Positions 1 to 6,723 of a DNA stretch of 10,825 nt are shown in pieces; position 1 is the stretch's first letter, and every line of letters begins with the position of its first letter. A program made the translations under genes and the position numbers. The notes below the pieces were generated by a model that did not search any database, was not told where the DNA came from, and saw only the letters and a program-made list of their open reading frames with translations. Source of the stretch: Mansonella perstans (Eukaryota > Nematoda > Chromadorea > Rhabditida > Onchocercidae); assembly GCA_037074765.1 (NCBI GenBank), contig JBAMDO010000505.1:1-10825 (forward strand), written 5' to 3'.

Positions 1-1218
1 TGCAATGACTACATATGAACTTGTACGTAGTAGCAACTAACGATATATGCAAATGGAATGACTCCATATGAAATGCACGTAATAGCAACTAACGATATAT
101 GCAAATGGAATGACTCCATATGAAATGCACGTAATAGCAACTAACGATATATGCAAATGCAATGACTCCATATGAAATGCACGTAACAGTAACTAACCAT
201 ACATACAAATACAATGACTACATATGAATTTGCACGTAATAGCAATAACGATATATGCAAATGCAATGACTCCATATGAACTTGCACGTAACAGTAACTA
301 ACCATATACACAAATGCAATGACTACATATGAACTTGTACGTAGTAGCAACTAACGATATATGCAAATGGAATGACTCCATATGAAATGCACGTAATAGC
401 AACTAACGATATATGCAAATGGAATGACTCCATATGAAATGCACGTAATAGCAACTAACGATATATGCAAATGCAATGACTCCATATGAAATGCACGTAA
501 TAGCAACTAACGATATATGCAAATGCAATGACTCCATATGAACTTGCACGTAACAGTAACTAACCATACATACAAATGCAATGACTACATATGAATTTGC
601 ACGTAATAGCAATAACGATATATGCAAATGCAATGACTCCATATGAACTTGCACGTAACAGTAACTAACCATACATACAAATGCAATGACTACATATGAA
701 CTTGCACGTAACAGTAACTAACGATATATGCAAATGCAATGACTCCATATGAACTTGCACGTAACAGTAACTAACCATACATACAAATGCAATGACTACA
801 TATGAACTTGCACGTAACAGTAACTAACGATATATGCAAATGGAATGACTCCATATGAAATGCATGTAATAGCAACTAACGATATATGCAAATGGAATGA
901 CTCCATATGAAATGCACGTAATAGCAACTAACGATATATGCAAATGCAATGACTCCATATGAAATGCACGTAATAGCAACTAACGATATATGCAAATGCA
1001 ATGACTCCATATGAACTTGCACGTAACAGTAACTAACGATATATGCAAATGCAATGACTCTATATGAAATGCACGTAATAGCAGTAACGAGATATGCAAA
1101 TGCAATAACTGAATATGAACTTGCACGTAATAACAACTAACGACATACACAAATGCAACGACTACATATCAACTTGCACGTAATAGCAGCTAACGATATA
1201 TGCAGATGCAATGACTCC
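1..1218. repeat. Tandem satellite array, 52/53-bp unit, about 23 copies
   Basis: A 52- or 53-bp unit is repeated head to tail from the left edge to about 1218, so the array probably continues outside the window. Each unit holds a CATATG, a GCACGTAA-type segment and a GATATATGCAAATG-type segment. The 52-bp form has AAATGCACGTAATAG after CATATG, and the 53-bp form has AACTTGCACGTAACAG. A second variation swaps CGATATATGC for CCATACATAC. The last three units (from about 1067) are the most diverged, as expected at an array edge. Long open frames on the minus strand here arise because the repeat contains few stop codons; they are not genes. I do not recognise it as a named filarial satellite. Confidence 0.97.
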
Positions 1219-1239
1219 GCAACATCCATGAGACAAATA

Positions 1240-1416
1240 TCACATAAGAATCATACTGGCACAGCTATACGTACCCTCTTCTATCAATGGTGTGTTTCTG
1301 TGCCTACCACTCAGCCAAAAGATGGCTGACCACCACGGTTCAGTTAATTTGCGAGTCAGCTCGAATCGCATCGCTACGATTCGCCGTGCAGGATTGTTTG
1401 CCTTTTTGTCTGGCTG
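1240..1416 (-). CDS. Candidate exon of an unknown nematode protein
   Basis: On the minus strand a pyrimidine-rich tract (about 1445-1420) ends in CCTAG at 1417, a good acceptor. It is followed by an open frame of 58 codons that ends at TGA 1242-1240. The frame begins QPDKKANNPARRIVAMRF and holds ELTRKLTEPWWSAIFWLSG. A possible donor (GTAGGC) follows 1308, so it may be an internal exon 1308-1416 or a last exon ending at 1240. The codon before the acceptor is TAG in this frame, which fits an intron-exon border. Local GC is clearly higher than in the flanks. No family was recognised. The satellite begins about 20 bp past the stop, so any 3' untranslated region would run into the array. Splice sites are read by eye, not proven. 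Confidence 0.45.
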   Translation of the reverse strand, partial: QPDKKANNPARRIVAMRFELTRKLTEPWWSAIFWLSGRHRNTPLIEEGTYSCASMILM

Positions 1417-2734
1417 CTAGGAATGTAAGAGGGAAGGTGTAGACATTGCGGAAGCCGCAGAAACGGATCGATAATTGATAGAATACAGATATCAGAACAT
1501 AGTAGAGAAAAAGAAAGGGTTGCGACGAGATGTCGAATCAAGATTCTTGAGACGAATTGGGGCAGTAAGGGATGAGGGCAAACGTGAACAATAAAAATAG
1601 CCAAGTTGAAGTAGAAAGAGAAAATTAAAAGAATGGAACTGTGATTGAAATCCATCTGGACTCACTGAAATTAGTCAGCAAGTCTTATTCAATAAATTAC
1701 CATCATATTAGTGCATTATCACTTTTTAAAGAGAAATTACAGCTGCGTCCATATCACAGAGTCAATCATTTATACATTTCTTTAAAAAAATATCCGACTC
1801 CTAAAACTTCTTTCACAAAATTCAAGAATTAAATATAGATCAATGACTTCTATGTTGTTGCAAACATAGTTTCAAAAGTTTTCGAACACAGTTTCAACAT
1901 AAAAAAAAATAGGACAGCAAGGAATTGATGGTATTAAAAAGTTAAATTGATGGGAAACTCAAGTATTTCAAAAATCATGAAAGAAAAAAACATATGATTT
2001 TAAGCGATTCACTGACCAAAACAAAGAGAAACGAAAAACCGTATATGGGAAATAGGAGTCAAAACATATGATAAAACTACATGATAGGGAATTACCAGAA
2101 TTTCGAGTAAACAAATTACATGGTTTTTAATGGAAACATATATTTAATCTAGTTCAATAACTATAAATGATTCAAGGAAATGCTTCGGAAAGAGCACTTT
2201 AAATGGAAATATTTCAACGATATTACTGACCCATATGTTCTTGCGCCTACACACCTACAATCTCTGATATTTTCTTACTATCTTTAAAAATACTTGATAA
2301 CATAATAAAATATACAGAAACACCTATTAGACGAAACAAAAAAAACAAAAAAAAAAATATGGCAAAGTAAACCAAAAAAAAAAAAACCATTAACATAAAA
2401 CCGTCAACAAGCATAAACAAAAAAGAATAAATGAGAAGATTCATACAAAAAATCTGTGCTTTCTTCATCAACTTAAAAGCTAAGCATTACGAAATTACAT
2501 TACAAAATGACGTTACGAAATTATGCTACGAAATTGCTTTTACGAAATTACTTCTTGTCTGATAACAAGAGATTCTGATGGATTATAAAGGCATTTTTTT
2601 TTTTGCTTATTTCTGATAAATCTAAAAGACTTTCGCAATAGCCATAAAATGCACTAGTTACATATTTTATATTAAATCACAGAGAAAGATCAAAAATTGA
2701 AATAAACAGTTCACATCCTGAATTCTTTTTTCAG
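1417..2734. other. AT-rich stretch with no supported gene
   Basis: The first 200 bp is pyrimidine-rich on the minus strand and would be intron if the exon ending at 1416 is real. The remainder is AT-rich with many homopolymer A and T runs, notably around 2335-2395. Open frames here (for example 1641-1832 plus and 2247-2471 minus) have low-complexity composition and no splice or homology support. A degenerate short repeat at 2486-2553 is listed separately. Confidence 0.6.
2486..2553. repeat. Degenerate 13-14 bp tandem repeat around TTACGAAATTA
   Basis: Five imperfect copies of a unit like ATTACGAAATTAC follow one another. The core TACGAAATT is kept in four; one copy reads TACAAAATG. It is a short minisatellite-like tract with no obvious function. 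Confidence 0.7.
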
Positions 2735-2814
2735 GTCCTATGATCGAAAGTACCAGAAATGATTCAATTTGGAGAATCTCGCTGGAAGACCAAATACTGA
2801 AGATATTCCCCTAA
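2735..2814 (+). CDS. Candidate terminal exon, unknown protein
   Basis: A very strong nematode-type acceptor, TTCTTTTTTCAG, ends at 2734. After two bases completing a split codon the frame reads 25 residues (PMIESTRNDSIWRISLEDQI, then five more) to TAA at 2812-2814. The other two frames stop early. An AATAAA lies about 150 bp downstream at 2964-2969, which fits a 3' untranslated region. No upstream exon was identified and the peptide is too short to assign. The acceptor is the main support, so this may be a chance open stretch. Confidence 0.33.
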
Positions 2815-2963
2815 AAACAATAATAATGTATTTCTACAATCATAAACTTTCTGCGAAATTTCGTTCCACTCTAAAAAGATATCCAAATTCTAAATATTCT
2901 GTGCTCATTTTCTTGTTTCGAAAATCGCATTAGATCATCTTTCAATAGTCATCAATTCTTATC

Positions 2964-2969
2964 AATAAA
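2964..2969 (+). promoter_or_regulatory. Candidate polyadenylation signal AATAAA
   Basis: A canonical AATAAA sits about 150 bp after the stop of the candidate exon at 2735-2814. A T-rich run follows immediately, as is common downstream of poly(A) sites. In AT-rich DNA the hexamer is frequent, so the assignment depends on the exon being real. Confidence 0.3.
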
Positions 2970-2973
2970 CGAG

Positions 2974-2993
2974 TTTTTTTTTTTTTTTTTTTT
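2974..2993. repeat. 20-bp poly-T tract
   Basis: A run of 20 T on the plus strand, the longest homopolymer in the window. It could be slippage-prone sequence or the old poly(A) tail of a retroposed copy inserted on the minus strand; no target-site duplication was evident. Confidence 0.9.
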
Positions 2994-3235
2994 AAATGAA
3001 ACCATAATAATAAATTGATAACTGATCAGCAAAGTGTCATATGAATGTAAATAAAGATAATATTAGTTACTTTGTTCGTTTATAGTGCTATCTGACCTGA
3101 TTTTTTTTTCCTGAGATCTGTGATAGCAAGCGATAAATCTGAGCATTAATTGCAAAGAGCTTAAACTGTAGCATAAGAATACGAGAATACTCCCCGAGTT
3201 TTTAACAGTTTATAAAGCTATAAAAACAATTTGCC

Positions 3236-3446
3236 TCATTTGGTGTCCTTGGCCTTCGACTGTAATGGGGCCGCGTTCAACAGCGCTTCTTCCTGCAATA
3301 AAATGATTAGGTGAGATCTATCCTTCGGTGTAATTGTGAGTGTCAATAAGTGTACTGTATCGATCTCGGCAATCCGAAAGTTCCTGTGTTTTTGGTATTC
3401 TGAAGTTTTGATCGTAATGTTATTCAGCACACGTAACCGATGATTG
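3236..3446 (-). CDS. Candidate last exon of an unknown conserved-looking protein
   Basis: On the minus strand an acceptor (GTAATTTAG) ends at 3447. After one split-codon base, 69 codons are open to TGA at 3238-3236. The peptide starts NHRLRVLNNITIKTSEYQK, passes through FRIAEIDTVHLLTLTITPKD and ends LNAAPLQSKAKDTK. Just before the acceptor the same frame has TAA, consistent with intron. A second acceptor, TTTATTGCAG, lies inside the segment and would give a shorter last exon starting at 3292 in the same frame. The amino-acid mix is balanced and local GC is higher than around it, unlike the low-complexity open frames nearby. The family was not recognised. It would be convergent with the plus-strand candidate ending at 2814. 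Confidence 0.48.
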
Positions 3447-4067
3447 CTAAATTACAGTCAATATAAGCGTACAACAAATCGAATGATTAATCCATACGCT
3501 GTGCAGATTTGAATGACCTCATAACAGCATCTTGAAAGCAAATTGCATATAAGTGCTCAGTATAATTTTAGAAATTTCATCAGTTGTGTCTAATTACTGT
3601 TTGATGAGAAAAGTTTGATTCAAAAAGCTTATTTTGCTGTTTCCAGCTTGTTTTTAATCAGACAATTACTGGCTGTTTATTGAAGATCGTTCTTAGACAC
3701 GCAAACAAATGAATGCTTTGAAGCGAAATCGTCCGCGGGATCGTACTTTAGCCAAAAAAGCAACAGCAATTTCAAAATTTATTGCTGCATCAAGTTATTT
3801 GTTTTCTGGGTATTGAGTTTGTTATTTGTGATTTGCCTTTTTCCGGAAAAAAATATCCGTATTTTTTACTACATTTTTTAGATATATTGATTCGCTTTAG
3901 CGAAGGAATATTTTATAGTTTACTCGATTTTTTCCTTTGTAAGAGGAAGCGAACTAATACTTTGCTGTGGAATAACCTCTTCAGAACCAGCAGATCACCA
4001 AACGGCTTCATAAAAGCGTTATTTTAACTCATTGTCAATGAGTTTTACGATTTTGTACGCTGTTATT
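3447..4067. other. No firm gene; one GC-richer island near 3709-3775
   Basis: Mostly AT-rich. Around 3715-3755 base composition rises and both strands are open. The plus strand has ATG at 3709 followed by a basic start (MNALKRNRPRDRTLAKKATA) and a possible donor GTATTG after TCTGG near 3809. The minus strand reads KYDPADDFASKHSFVCVSK to a TAA. Neither frame has decisive splice or family evidence. A frame open on the plus strand at 3782-4027 is rich in F, L and I and is probably not coding. Confidence 0.45.
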
Positions 4068-4178
4068 TTAAAAAGGCAAATTAGGGGATTTTAAAAACTT
4101 TTTTAACGAAATTATATTCATCATCTTCTGCTCCGTATGCAGAGTATCAGTCTTTCGTTCAAAGCACCTAAAAACGCT
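4068..4178 (-). CDS. Weak candidate terminal exon
   Basis: An acceptor-like TTCTTCATGCAG on the minus strand ends at 4179. It is followed in phase 0 by 36 open codons (starting SVFRCFERKTDTLHTEQK) to TAA at 4070-4068. Composition is acceptable in the first half and lysine- and leucine-rich in the second. No upstream exon, polyadenylation signal or family match was seen, so it may be chance. Confidence 0.18.
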   Translation of the reverse strand, partial: SVFRCFERKTDTLHTEQKMMNIISLKKFLKSPNLPF

Positions 4179-4584
4179 CTGCATGAAGAAAGGCGAATTA
4201 AGTTCACTGAACAGAAATTACAGTAACACAAATTCGAAGCCGCCTAATCATTTTATTTTTAATTCTTGTTTTATCATACCACTTTCATCAAATTTTAAGT
4301 TCACTTGGATTTCAAACAGTTTTTGTAAAATATCGAACGCTGCGGAATATTAATTAGATTAGGGATGCTACGAGAAATTAATTAGCTGCACTTTTTGCAG
4401 TGGTTTTTGATTGCAGAACGATTGTTCGAAGGAGGAGTCTTTCGGAATTATAAGAGAAAGCTGTGTACAGCGACAAAAACAACGCTGATATCAAAACTTG
4501 TATCTGATGGTATTTCAGGGCAGACCTCTTCCAATGAAAACTTTTATTTACATGCGAATGTATTCTAAAATCCGACTTGCGAAG

Positions 4585-4681
4585 CTCTTGTTCACCGAAT
4601 CCGAAAAAGAAGAAAGTTGGTAGTAAAACTGGTGCGGAACCATCCATCAAGTTGAAAAAGACGTTGGACTTGAAGAAAAAG
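4585..4681 (+). CDS. Weak candidate lysine-rich exon
   Basis: The plus strand reads SSCSPNPKKKKVGSKTGAE and then a lysine-rich stretch up to AAAAAG, followed by a near-consensus donor GTTAGT at 4682. The acceptor is unclear. The good TATTTCAG at 4511-4518 would put a TGA (4535-4537) in this frame, so a poorer AG at 4583-4584 would have to be used. From 4519 another frame is open for 34 codons to a TAG and could be a last exon instead. The basic run resembles a nuclear-localisation type segment, but no family was recognised. Confidence 0.22.
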
Positions 4682-5036
4682 GTTAGTTTTATTCCGTTCA
4701 TGCATATTTATCGTTGGCAGCATTCGGTTATTTTATGCAACACATATGATAGTGGAAACATAGTTCACTCCCAGAATTTGTAATGCTCAAGTATGTCAAA
4801 TCAGATGCTCACTTTCTTATTCTATTCATTTCATTTACTGGTTGAGCCGTCGATAATTCATTTGGGCTATATAAACTTAATAAGACAATAACGAACGAGT
4901 ATGTAGCATGAAACTTCTTGACTGGCATGAAATTTCCGAAACTTCTCGCGGATACATCTAAATAATAGAAAAATATATAAAAAATATATTATAAAAAATT
5001 CCTTTCTACTGTCACCTCACTGATTCAGGTTTGATT
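4682..5036. other. AT-rich non-coding stretch
   Basis: Nothing gene-like was seen on either strand. The last 60 bases before 5037 include an A/T-only run near 4970-5000. It is the expected position of the 3' untranslated region of the minus-strand exon ending at 5037. Confidence 0.5.
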
Positions 5037-5306
5037 TTATAGGATTTCTGTGAATAATTTTCCTCTATCCTTTATGGTGAAAATGATGCAGTTAATTTGT
5101 CCGATTACTAATTTTATAACATTTTTTGTTTCCGATAAACTGCTTAATTCACATTTTACATCTATCTTTTTACATCCAAACTGCAGTGTTGGCAAAGACG
5201 ATTTCTGTGACTTTTCTCCTGCTGCAAGCAACGGATAGCTAGAAATAGAATTATTTTCTTGAAGCGATCTGCTCATCACATGTTTCTGCGATATTGAACC
5301 GTAACT
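5037..5306 (-). CDS. Last exon of an unknown minus-strand gene
   Basis: On the minus strand an acceptor (TTACATACTCAG) ends at 5307. It is followed in phase 0 by 89 open codons and TAA at 5039-5037. The peptide begins SYGSISQKHVMSRSLQENNS, a serine-rich flexible stretch. It continues through FGCKKIDVKCELSSLSETKN and a hydrophobic beta-like segment (VIKLVIGQINCIIFTIKDRG) to KLFTEIL. The two halves suggest a linker followed by a small folded domain with three cysteines. A consensus donor (GTAAGAG, minus strand, 5407-5401) lies 95 bp upstream and could end the preceding exon, but that exon was not resolved. The family was not recognised. The plus-strand frame in the same place (5050-5238) is its shadow. 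The bacterial insert starts about 200 bp upstream in transcript direction, so it may lie in an intron or have cut the gene. Confidence 0.5.
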   Translation of the reverse strand, partial: SYGSISQKHVMSRSLQENNSISSYPLLAAGEKSQKSSLPTLQFGCKKIDVKCELSSLSETKNVIKLVIGQINCIIFTIKDRGKLFTEIL

Positions 5307-5510
5307 CTGAGTATGTAATAATATATTAGGAGTTCGTTAGTTTTTAAAAAGTCGATTGAAGCATATTTACCAGTTATAATGCAAAAATTACGAGCTTCCA
5401 CTCTTACCAAGACCAAATGGAACTGAATCTCTAAATTACTAGGCGATTGGAATTAACCATTATTGTCTAGTGCACAACTAACCGTGCCAATTTGGCCATT
5501 TGTTGTATTA

Positions 5511-5652
5511 ACTGTAGGATTTTAGAGTTTGGTAATAGTGAAACTAGAGTTAAAAATCTTTATGTTTTGCTGGCGATGTTGATGCTGCACCACCAGGTCA
5601 ACTGAAGGATTGGCAGCCTGATCCGTTTAAGTCAGAAGTTAGGGAAAGAATG
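5511..5652 (+). pseudogene. dapE: dapE fragment, residues about 33-85, inverted relative to the gene start
   Basis: DapE (succinyl-diaminopimelate desuccinylase, M20 metallopeptidase family) acts in lysine and meso-diaminopimelate synthesis. The plus strand reads CRILEFGNSETRVKNLY and then, after a frame change near 5570, CFAGDVDAAPPGQLKDWQPD and PFKSEVRE. The second part matches the first metal-binding region, normally GHxDxxPPG. Here the zinc-ligand His is Asp (GAT for CAT). About a dozen residues expected between KNLY and CFAG are missing. The fragment fades at about 5652, a few residues before the expected GRG. The family match is recognised from motifs; the residue numbering is approximate. 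Confidence 0.82.
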
Positions 5653-5696
5653 TTGCCAACTAGTTTCACAACAAACAAACTCTAAAATCCTACAGT
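5511..5696. repeat. 37-bp inverted duplication inside dapE
   Basis: Arm one is 5511-5547 on the plus strand and arm two is 5660-5696 read on the minus strand. The first 21 bases (ACTGTAGGATTTTAGAGTTT plus G) are identical, six bases then differ at four positions, and the last ten (GTGAAACTAG) are identical. Both arms encode the same part of DapE (CRILEF to ET), so the same ancestral segment is present twice in opposite directions. About 112 bp lies between the arms. Confidence 0.93.
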
Positions 5697-5807
5697 CAAA
5701 ACCACTTTTTTTGAGAATTGCTGCTATATGTTCTATCGCTCCATCGTCCGTCGGTGTTATACTCTTAAAAGAAATCAATTTCTTAGTTCTATAGAGTCAA
5801 TCTTCAC
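5660..5807 (-). pseudogene. dapE: dapE 5' end, residues about 1-47, broken
   Basis: On the minus strand the gene starts at GTG 5807-5805 (probably an original ATG) with VKIDSIEL. A frame change follows, then TKKLISFKSITPTDDG and AIEHIAAILKKSGFDCRILE. This is the N-terminal part of DapE up to the strand-switch point. The frameshift falls right after codon 8, where the current frame runs into TGA. A full DapE has roughly 375-400 residues; only about the first 85 are represented in this window, over the two fragments. The upstream pseudogene abuts it, consistent with a bacterial operon. The identification rests on the good match of the N-terminal motif together with the metal-site motif in the partner fragment. 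Confidence 0.83.
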
Positions 5808-6149
5808 CAATCTTGAAATAGTGATATTACTATATTGTAGATTTTCGCTTTCAATGTTTGCGAAATTATTAAGGTTGTCTAAAATGTAAAGACCATCTTG
5901 AGTTCTTCCTGAGCAATTTCTTGATCTTCCTTGTCAAATTCAGACAACAATTCCCTATCATCTACGAGTTTCTCACTAGGAGCCTTATTGAGCTCTGAAA
6001 GATTAATATCATCTTGCTTAGTGTTATCCTGCAATAAGTCTACTCTTACTCTACGCGCATTTACAATATCATAGCTTTATACTACTGTTTTTATCCTGGT
6101 GATGTTTATAATAATCAAGACCTTTGAAGCTTTTTTTAACGGATTTCAT
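5808..6149 (-). pseudogene. Unknown bacterial (Wolbachia-like) gene upstream of dapE, frameshifted
   Basis: A gene with ATG at 6149-6147 and a purine-rich AGGGGG five bases upstream reads MKSVKKSFKGLDYYKHHQDK. It shifts frame near 6077 and continues YDIVNARRVRVDLLQDNTKQ, then an acidic stretch including LVDDRELLSEFDKEDQEIAQ. A second shift near 5909 leads to DGLYILDNLNNFANIESENL and ITISRL beside the dapE start. Restored, it would be about 110 residues, highly charged and without membrane segments. No family was recognised. The downstream end touches dapE, which suggests co-transcription in the bacterium. Two frameshifts make it a pseudogene. The identity of the source gene is open. Confidence 0.68.
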
Positions 6150-6482
6150 TATTACCCCCTTCTTGTTCACCCAGCACACTTCTTTTTACTGATCTTTTTG
6201 ATGGATCTCGCAAAAGCTCACCTGATTTCTCCGAATTTGGTGTACTAGGTCTTAGTAATTTATCCGAATCCGGCATACTTGGTTGACTACTATCACCTTC
6301 ATCTTTTCCAGGCTTTCTTGAATGAAAATCTCCTGTTTTCTTACGTCTTTTTTTCTACTCATATGAAGCTGTCTTGCCAATTTTAAACCTTTTGGCAACA
6401 TCTGCTATGCTTTCTCCTTCATCCAAAGCTTCCATTACTTTTTTTAAGTCATAACTTTTTCTTATATCATAACTGCTGGCAT
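6136..6482 (-). pseudogene. IS630-type transposase start joined to an unrelated tail
   Basis: On the minus strand ATG at 6482-6480 reads MPA. After a frame change it continues SYDIRKSYDLKKVMEALDEG and ESIADVAKRFKIGKTASYE, a helix-turn-helix like the N-terminus of IS630-family transposases (usually YDLRKKVMEAL...). TAG at 6357-6355 replaces what is likely a Trp codon, then KKRRKKTGDFHSRKPGK continues the helix-turn-helix domain. The following residues, rich in Ser, Pro and Asp (SSQPSMPDSDKLLRPSTPNS and more, ending GEQEGGNNEIR), do not look like IS630 and reach TAA at 6138-6136. This may be an old insertion into another gene or a hybrid. The end overlaps the ribosome-binding site and ATG of the next gene, in bacterial style. 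The catalytic DDE part is absent. Confidence 0.68.
6150..6163 (-). promoter_or_regulatory. Shine-Dalgarno-like site of the unknown bacterial gene
   Basis: On the minus strand AAGAAGGGGG precedes ATG by five bases (TAATA). This purine-rich ribosome-binding site supports bacterial origin and decides the start at 6149. It overlaps the 3' part of the preceding frame, which ends at 6136. Confidence 0.6.
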
Positions 6483-6597
6483 CTTTATCTTCACTACTGT
6501 AAGTCCTTATCTTACTTCTCTTGAACTATTATGGGAAGGGCTATATATTATTGTTTGATTATATATTTATAGAATCAAAAGTGATAGAATAGTTTTT

Positions 6598-6723
6598 ATG
6601 GGCACTGATGTTTCAAAGGCAATACTTGATATTTCAATCGACAATAAACAGCGTATAGAAAACGCAAAAAAAGCTATATTTGAGTTTATAAGGTCAAATG
6701 TAACTATTTGTCAGGTTGTGTAG
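6598..6723 (+). pseudogene. IS110-family transposase, N-terminal fragment
   Basis: ATG at 6598 opens 41 codons: MGTDVSKAILDISIDNKQR, then IENAKKAIFEFIRSNVT and ICQVV before TAG at 6721-6723. The G-x-DVSK motif with its Asp is the start of the IS110 transposase RuvC-like (DEDD) domain, which normally begins GIDVSK or similar. The full enzyme has over 300 residues, so more than 85% is missing. Recognisable bacterial sequence stops at about the stop codon, which is also the right end of the block. It points away from the IS630-like remnant. This IS family is abundant in Wolbachia. Confidence 0.78.

Larger units (their letters stand above)
5511..6723. other. Nuclear insertion of Wolbachia-like bacterial DNA (nuwt)
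   Basis: Within 1.2 kb lie the start of DapE, an unknown bacterial gene with a Shine-Dalgarno-like AGGGGG five bases before ATG, an IS630-type transposase start and an IS110 transposase start. The gene order is compact as in bacteria, without introns, while the flanks hold eukaryotic exons and repeats. Each frame carries stops or shifts, and dapE is split between strands. The protein style (lysine- and isoleucine-rich, AT-rich codons) and the IS families fit Wolbachia, the endosymbiont of many filarial nematodes, for which nuclear transfers are well known. The origin is inferred from translated motifs, not from an alignment. Outer borders are set where recognisable coding stops and could be tens to hundreds of bases further out. 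Confidence 0.82.

Noticed and set aside
141..1136. Long minus-strand open frames with repeated MESLHLHISL-type peptides
   Set aside because: They lie wholly inside the satellite. The 52/53-bp period is not a constant multiple of three, so frames rotate between copies, and the same words appear in different frames.
1..1218. CRISPR array
   Set aside because: Units are contiguous without unique spacers, and the context is eukaryotic; it is a satellite.
1351..1382. Small stem CGAATCG / CGATTCG with an 8-base loop as a regulatory hairpin
   Set aside because: Seven-base stems arise by chance, and this one lies within a likely coding exon.
1374..1655. 93-codon minus-strand frame
   Set aside because: It overlaps a pyrimidine-rich intron-like tract and the better supported exon 1308-1416 in another frame; composition follows the C/T bias.
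1641..1832. 63-codon plus-strand frame
   Set aside because: It starts at GTG in AT-rich DNA with no splice, start-context or family support.
2247..2471. 74-codon minus-strand frame rich in Phe and Leu, resembling membrane segments
   Set aside because: The hydrophobicity comes from A-homopolymer runs on the plus strand read as TTT codons; low complexity, not a protein.
3782..4027. 81-codon plus-strand frame
   Set aside because: Phe/Leu/Ile bias typical of T-rich DNA; no ATG start (begins TTG) and no clear acceptor.
4378..4701. 107-codon minus-strand frame
   Set aside because: It is antisense to the lysine-rich plus-strand segment, and its runs of Phe are the complement of AAA/AAG codons.
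5050..5238. 62-codon plus-strand frame
   Set aside because: It lies opposite the 89-codon minus-strand exon 5037-5306, which has a matching acceptor and a better composition.
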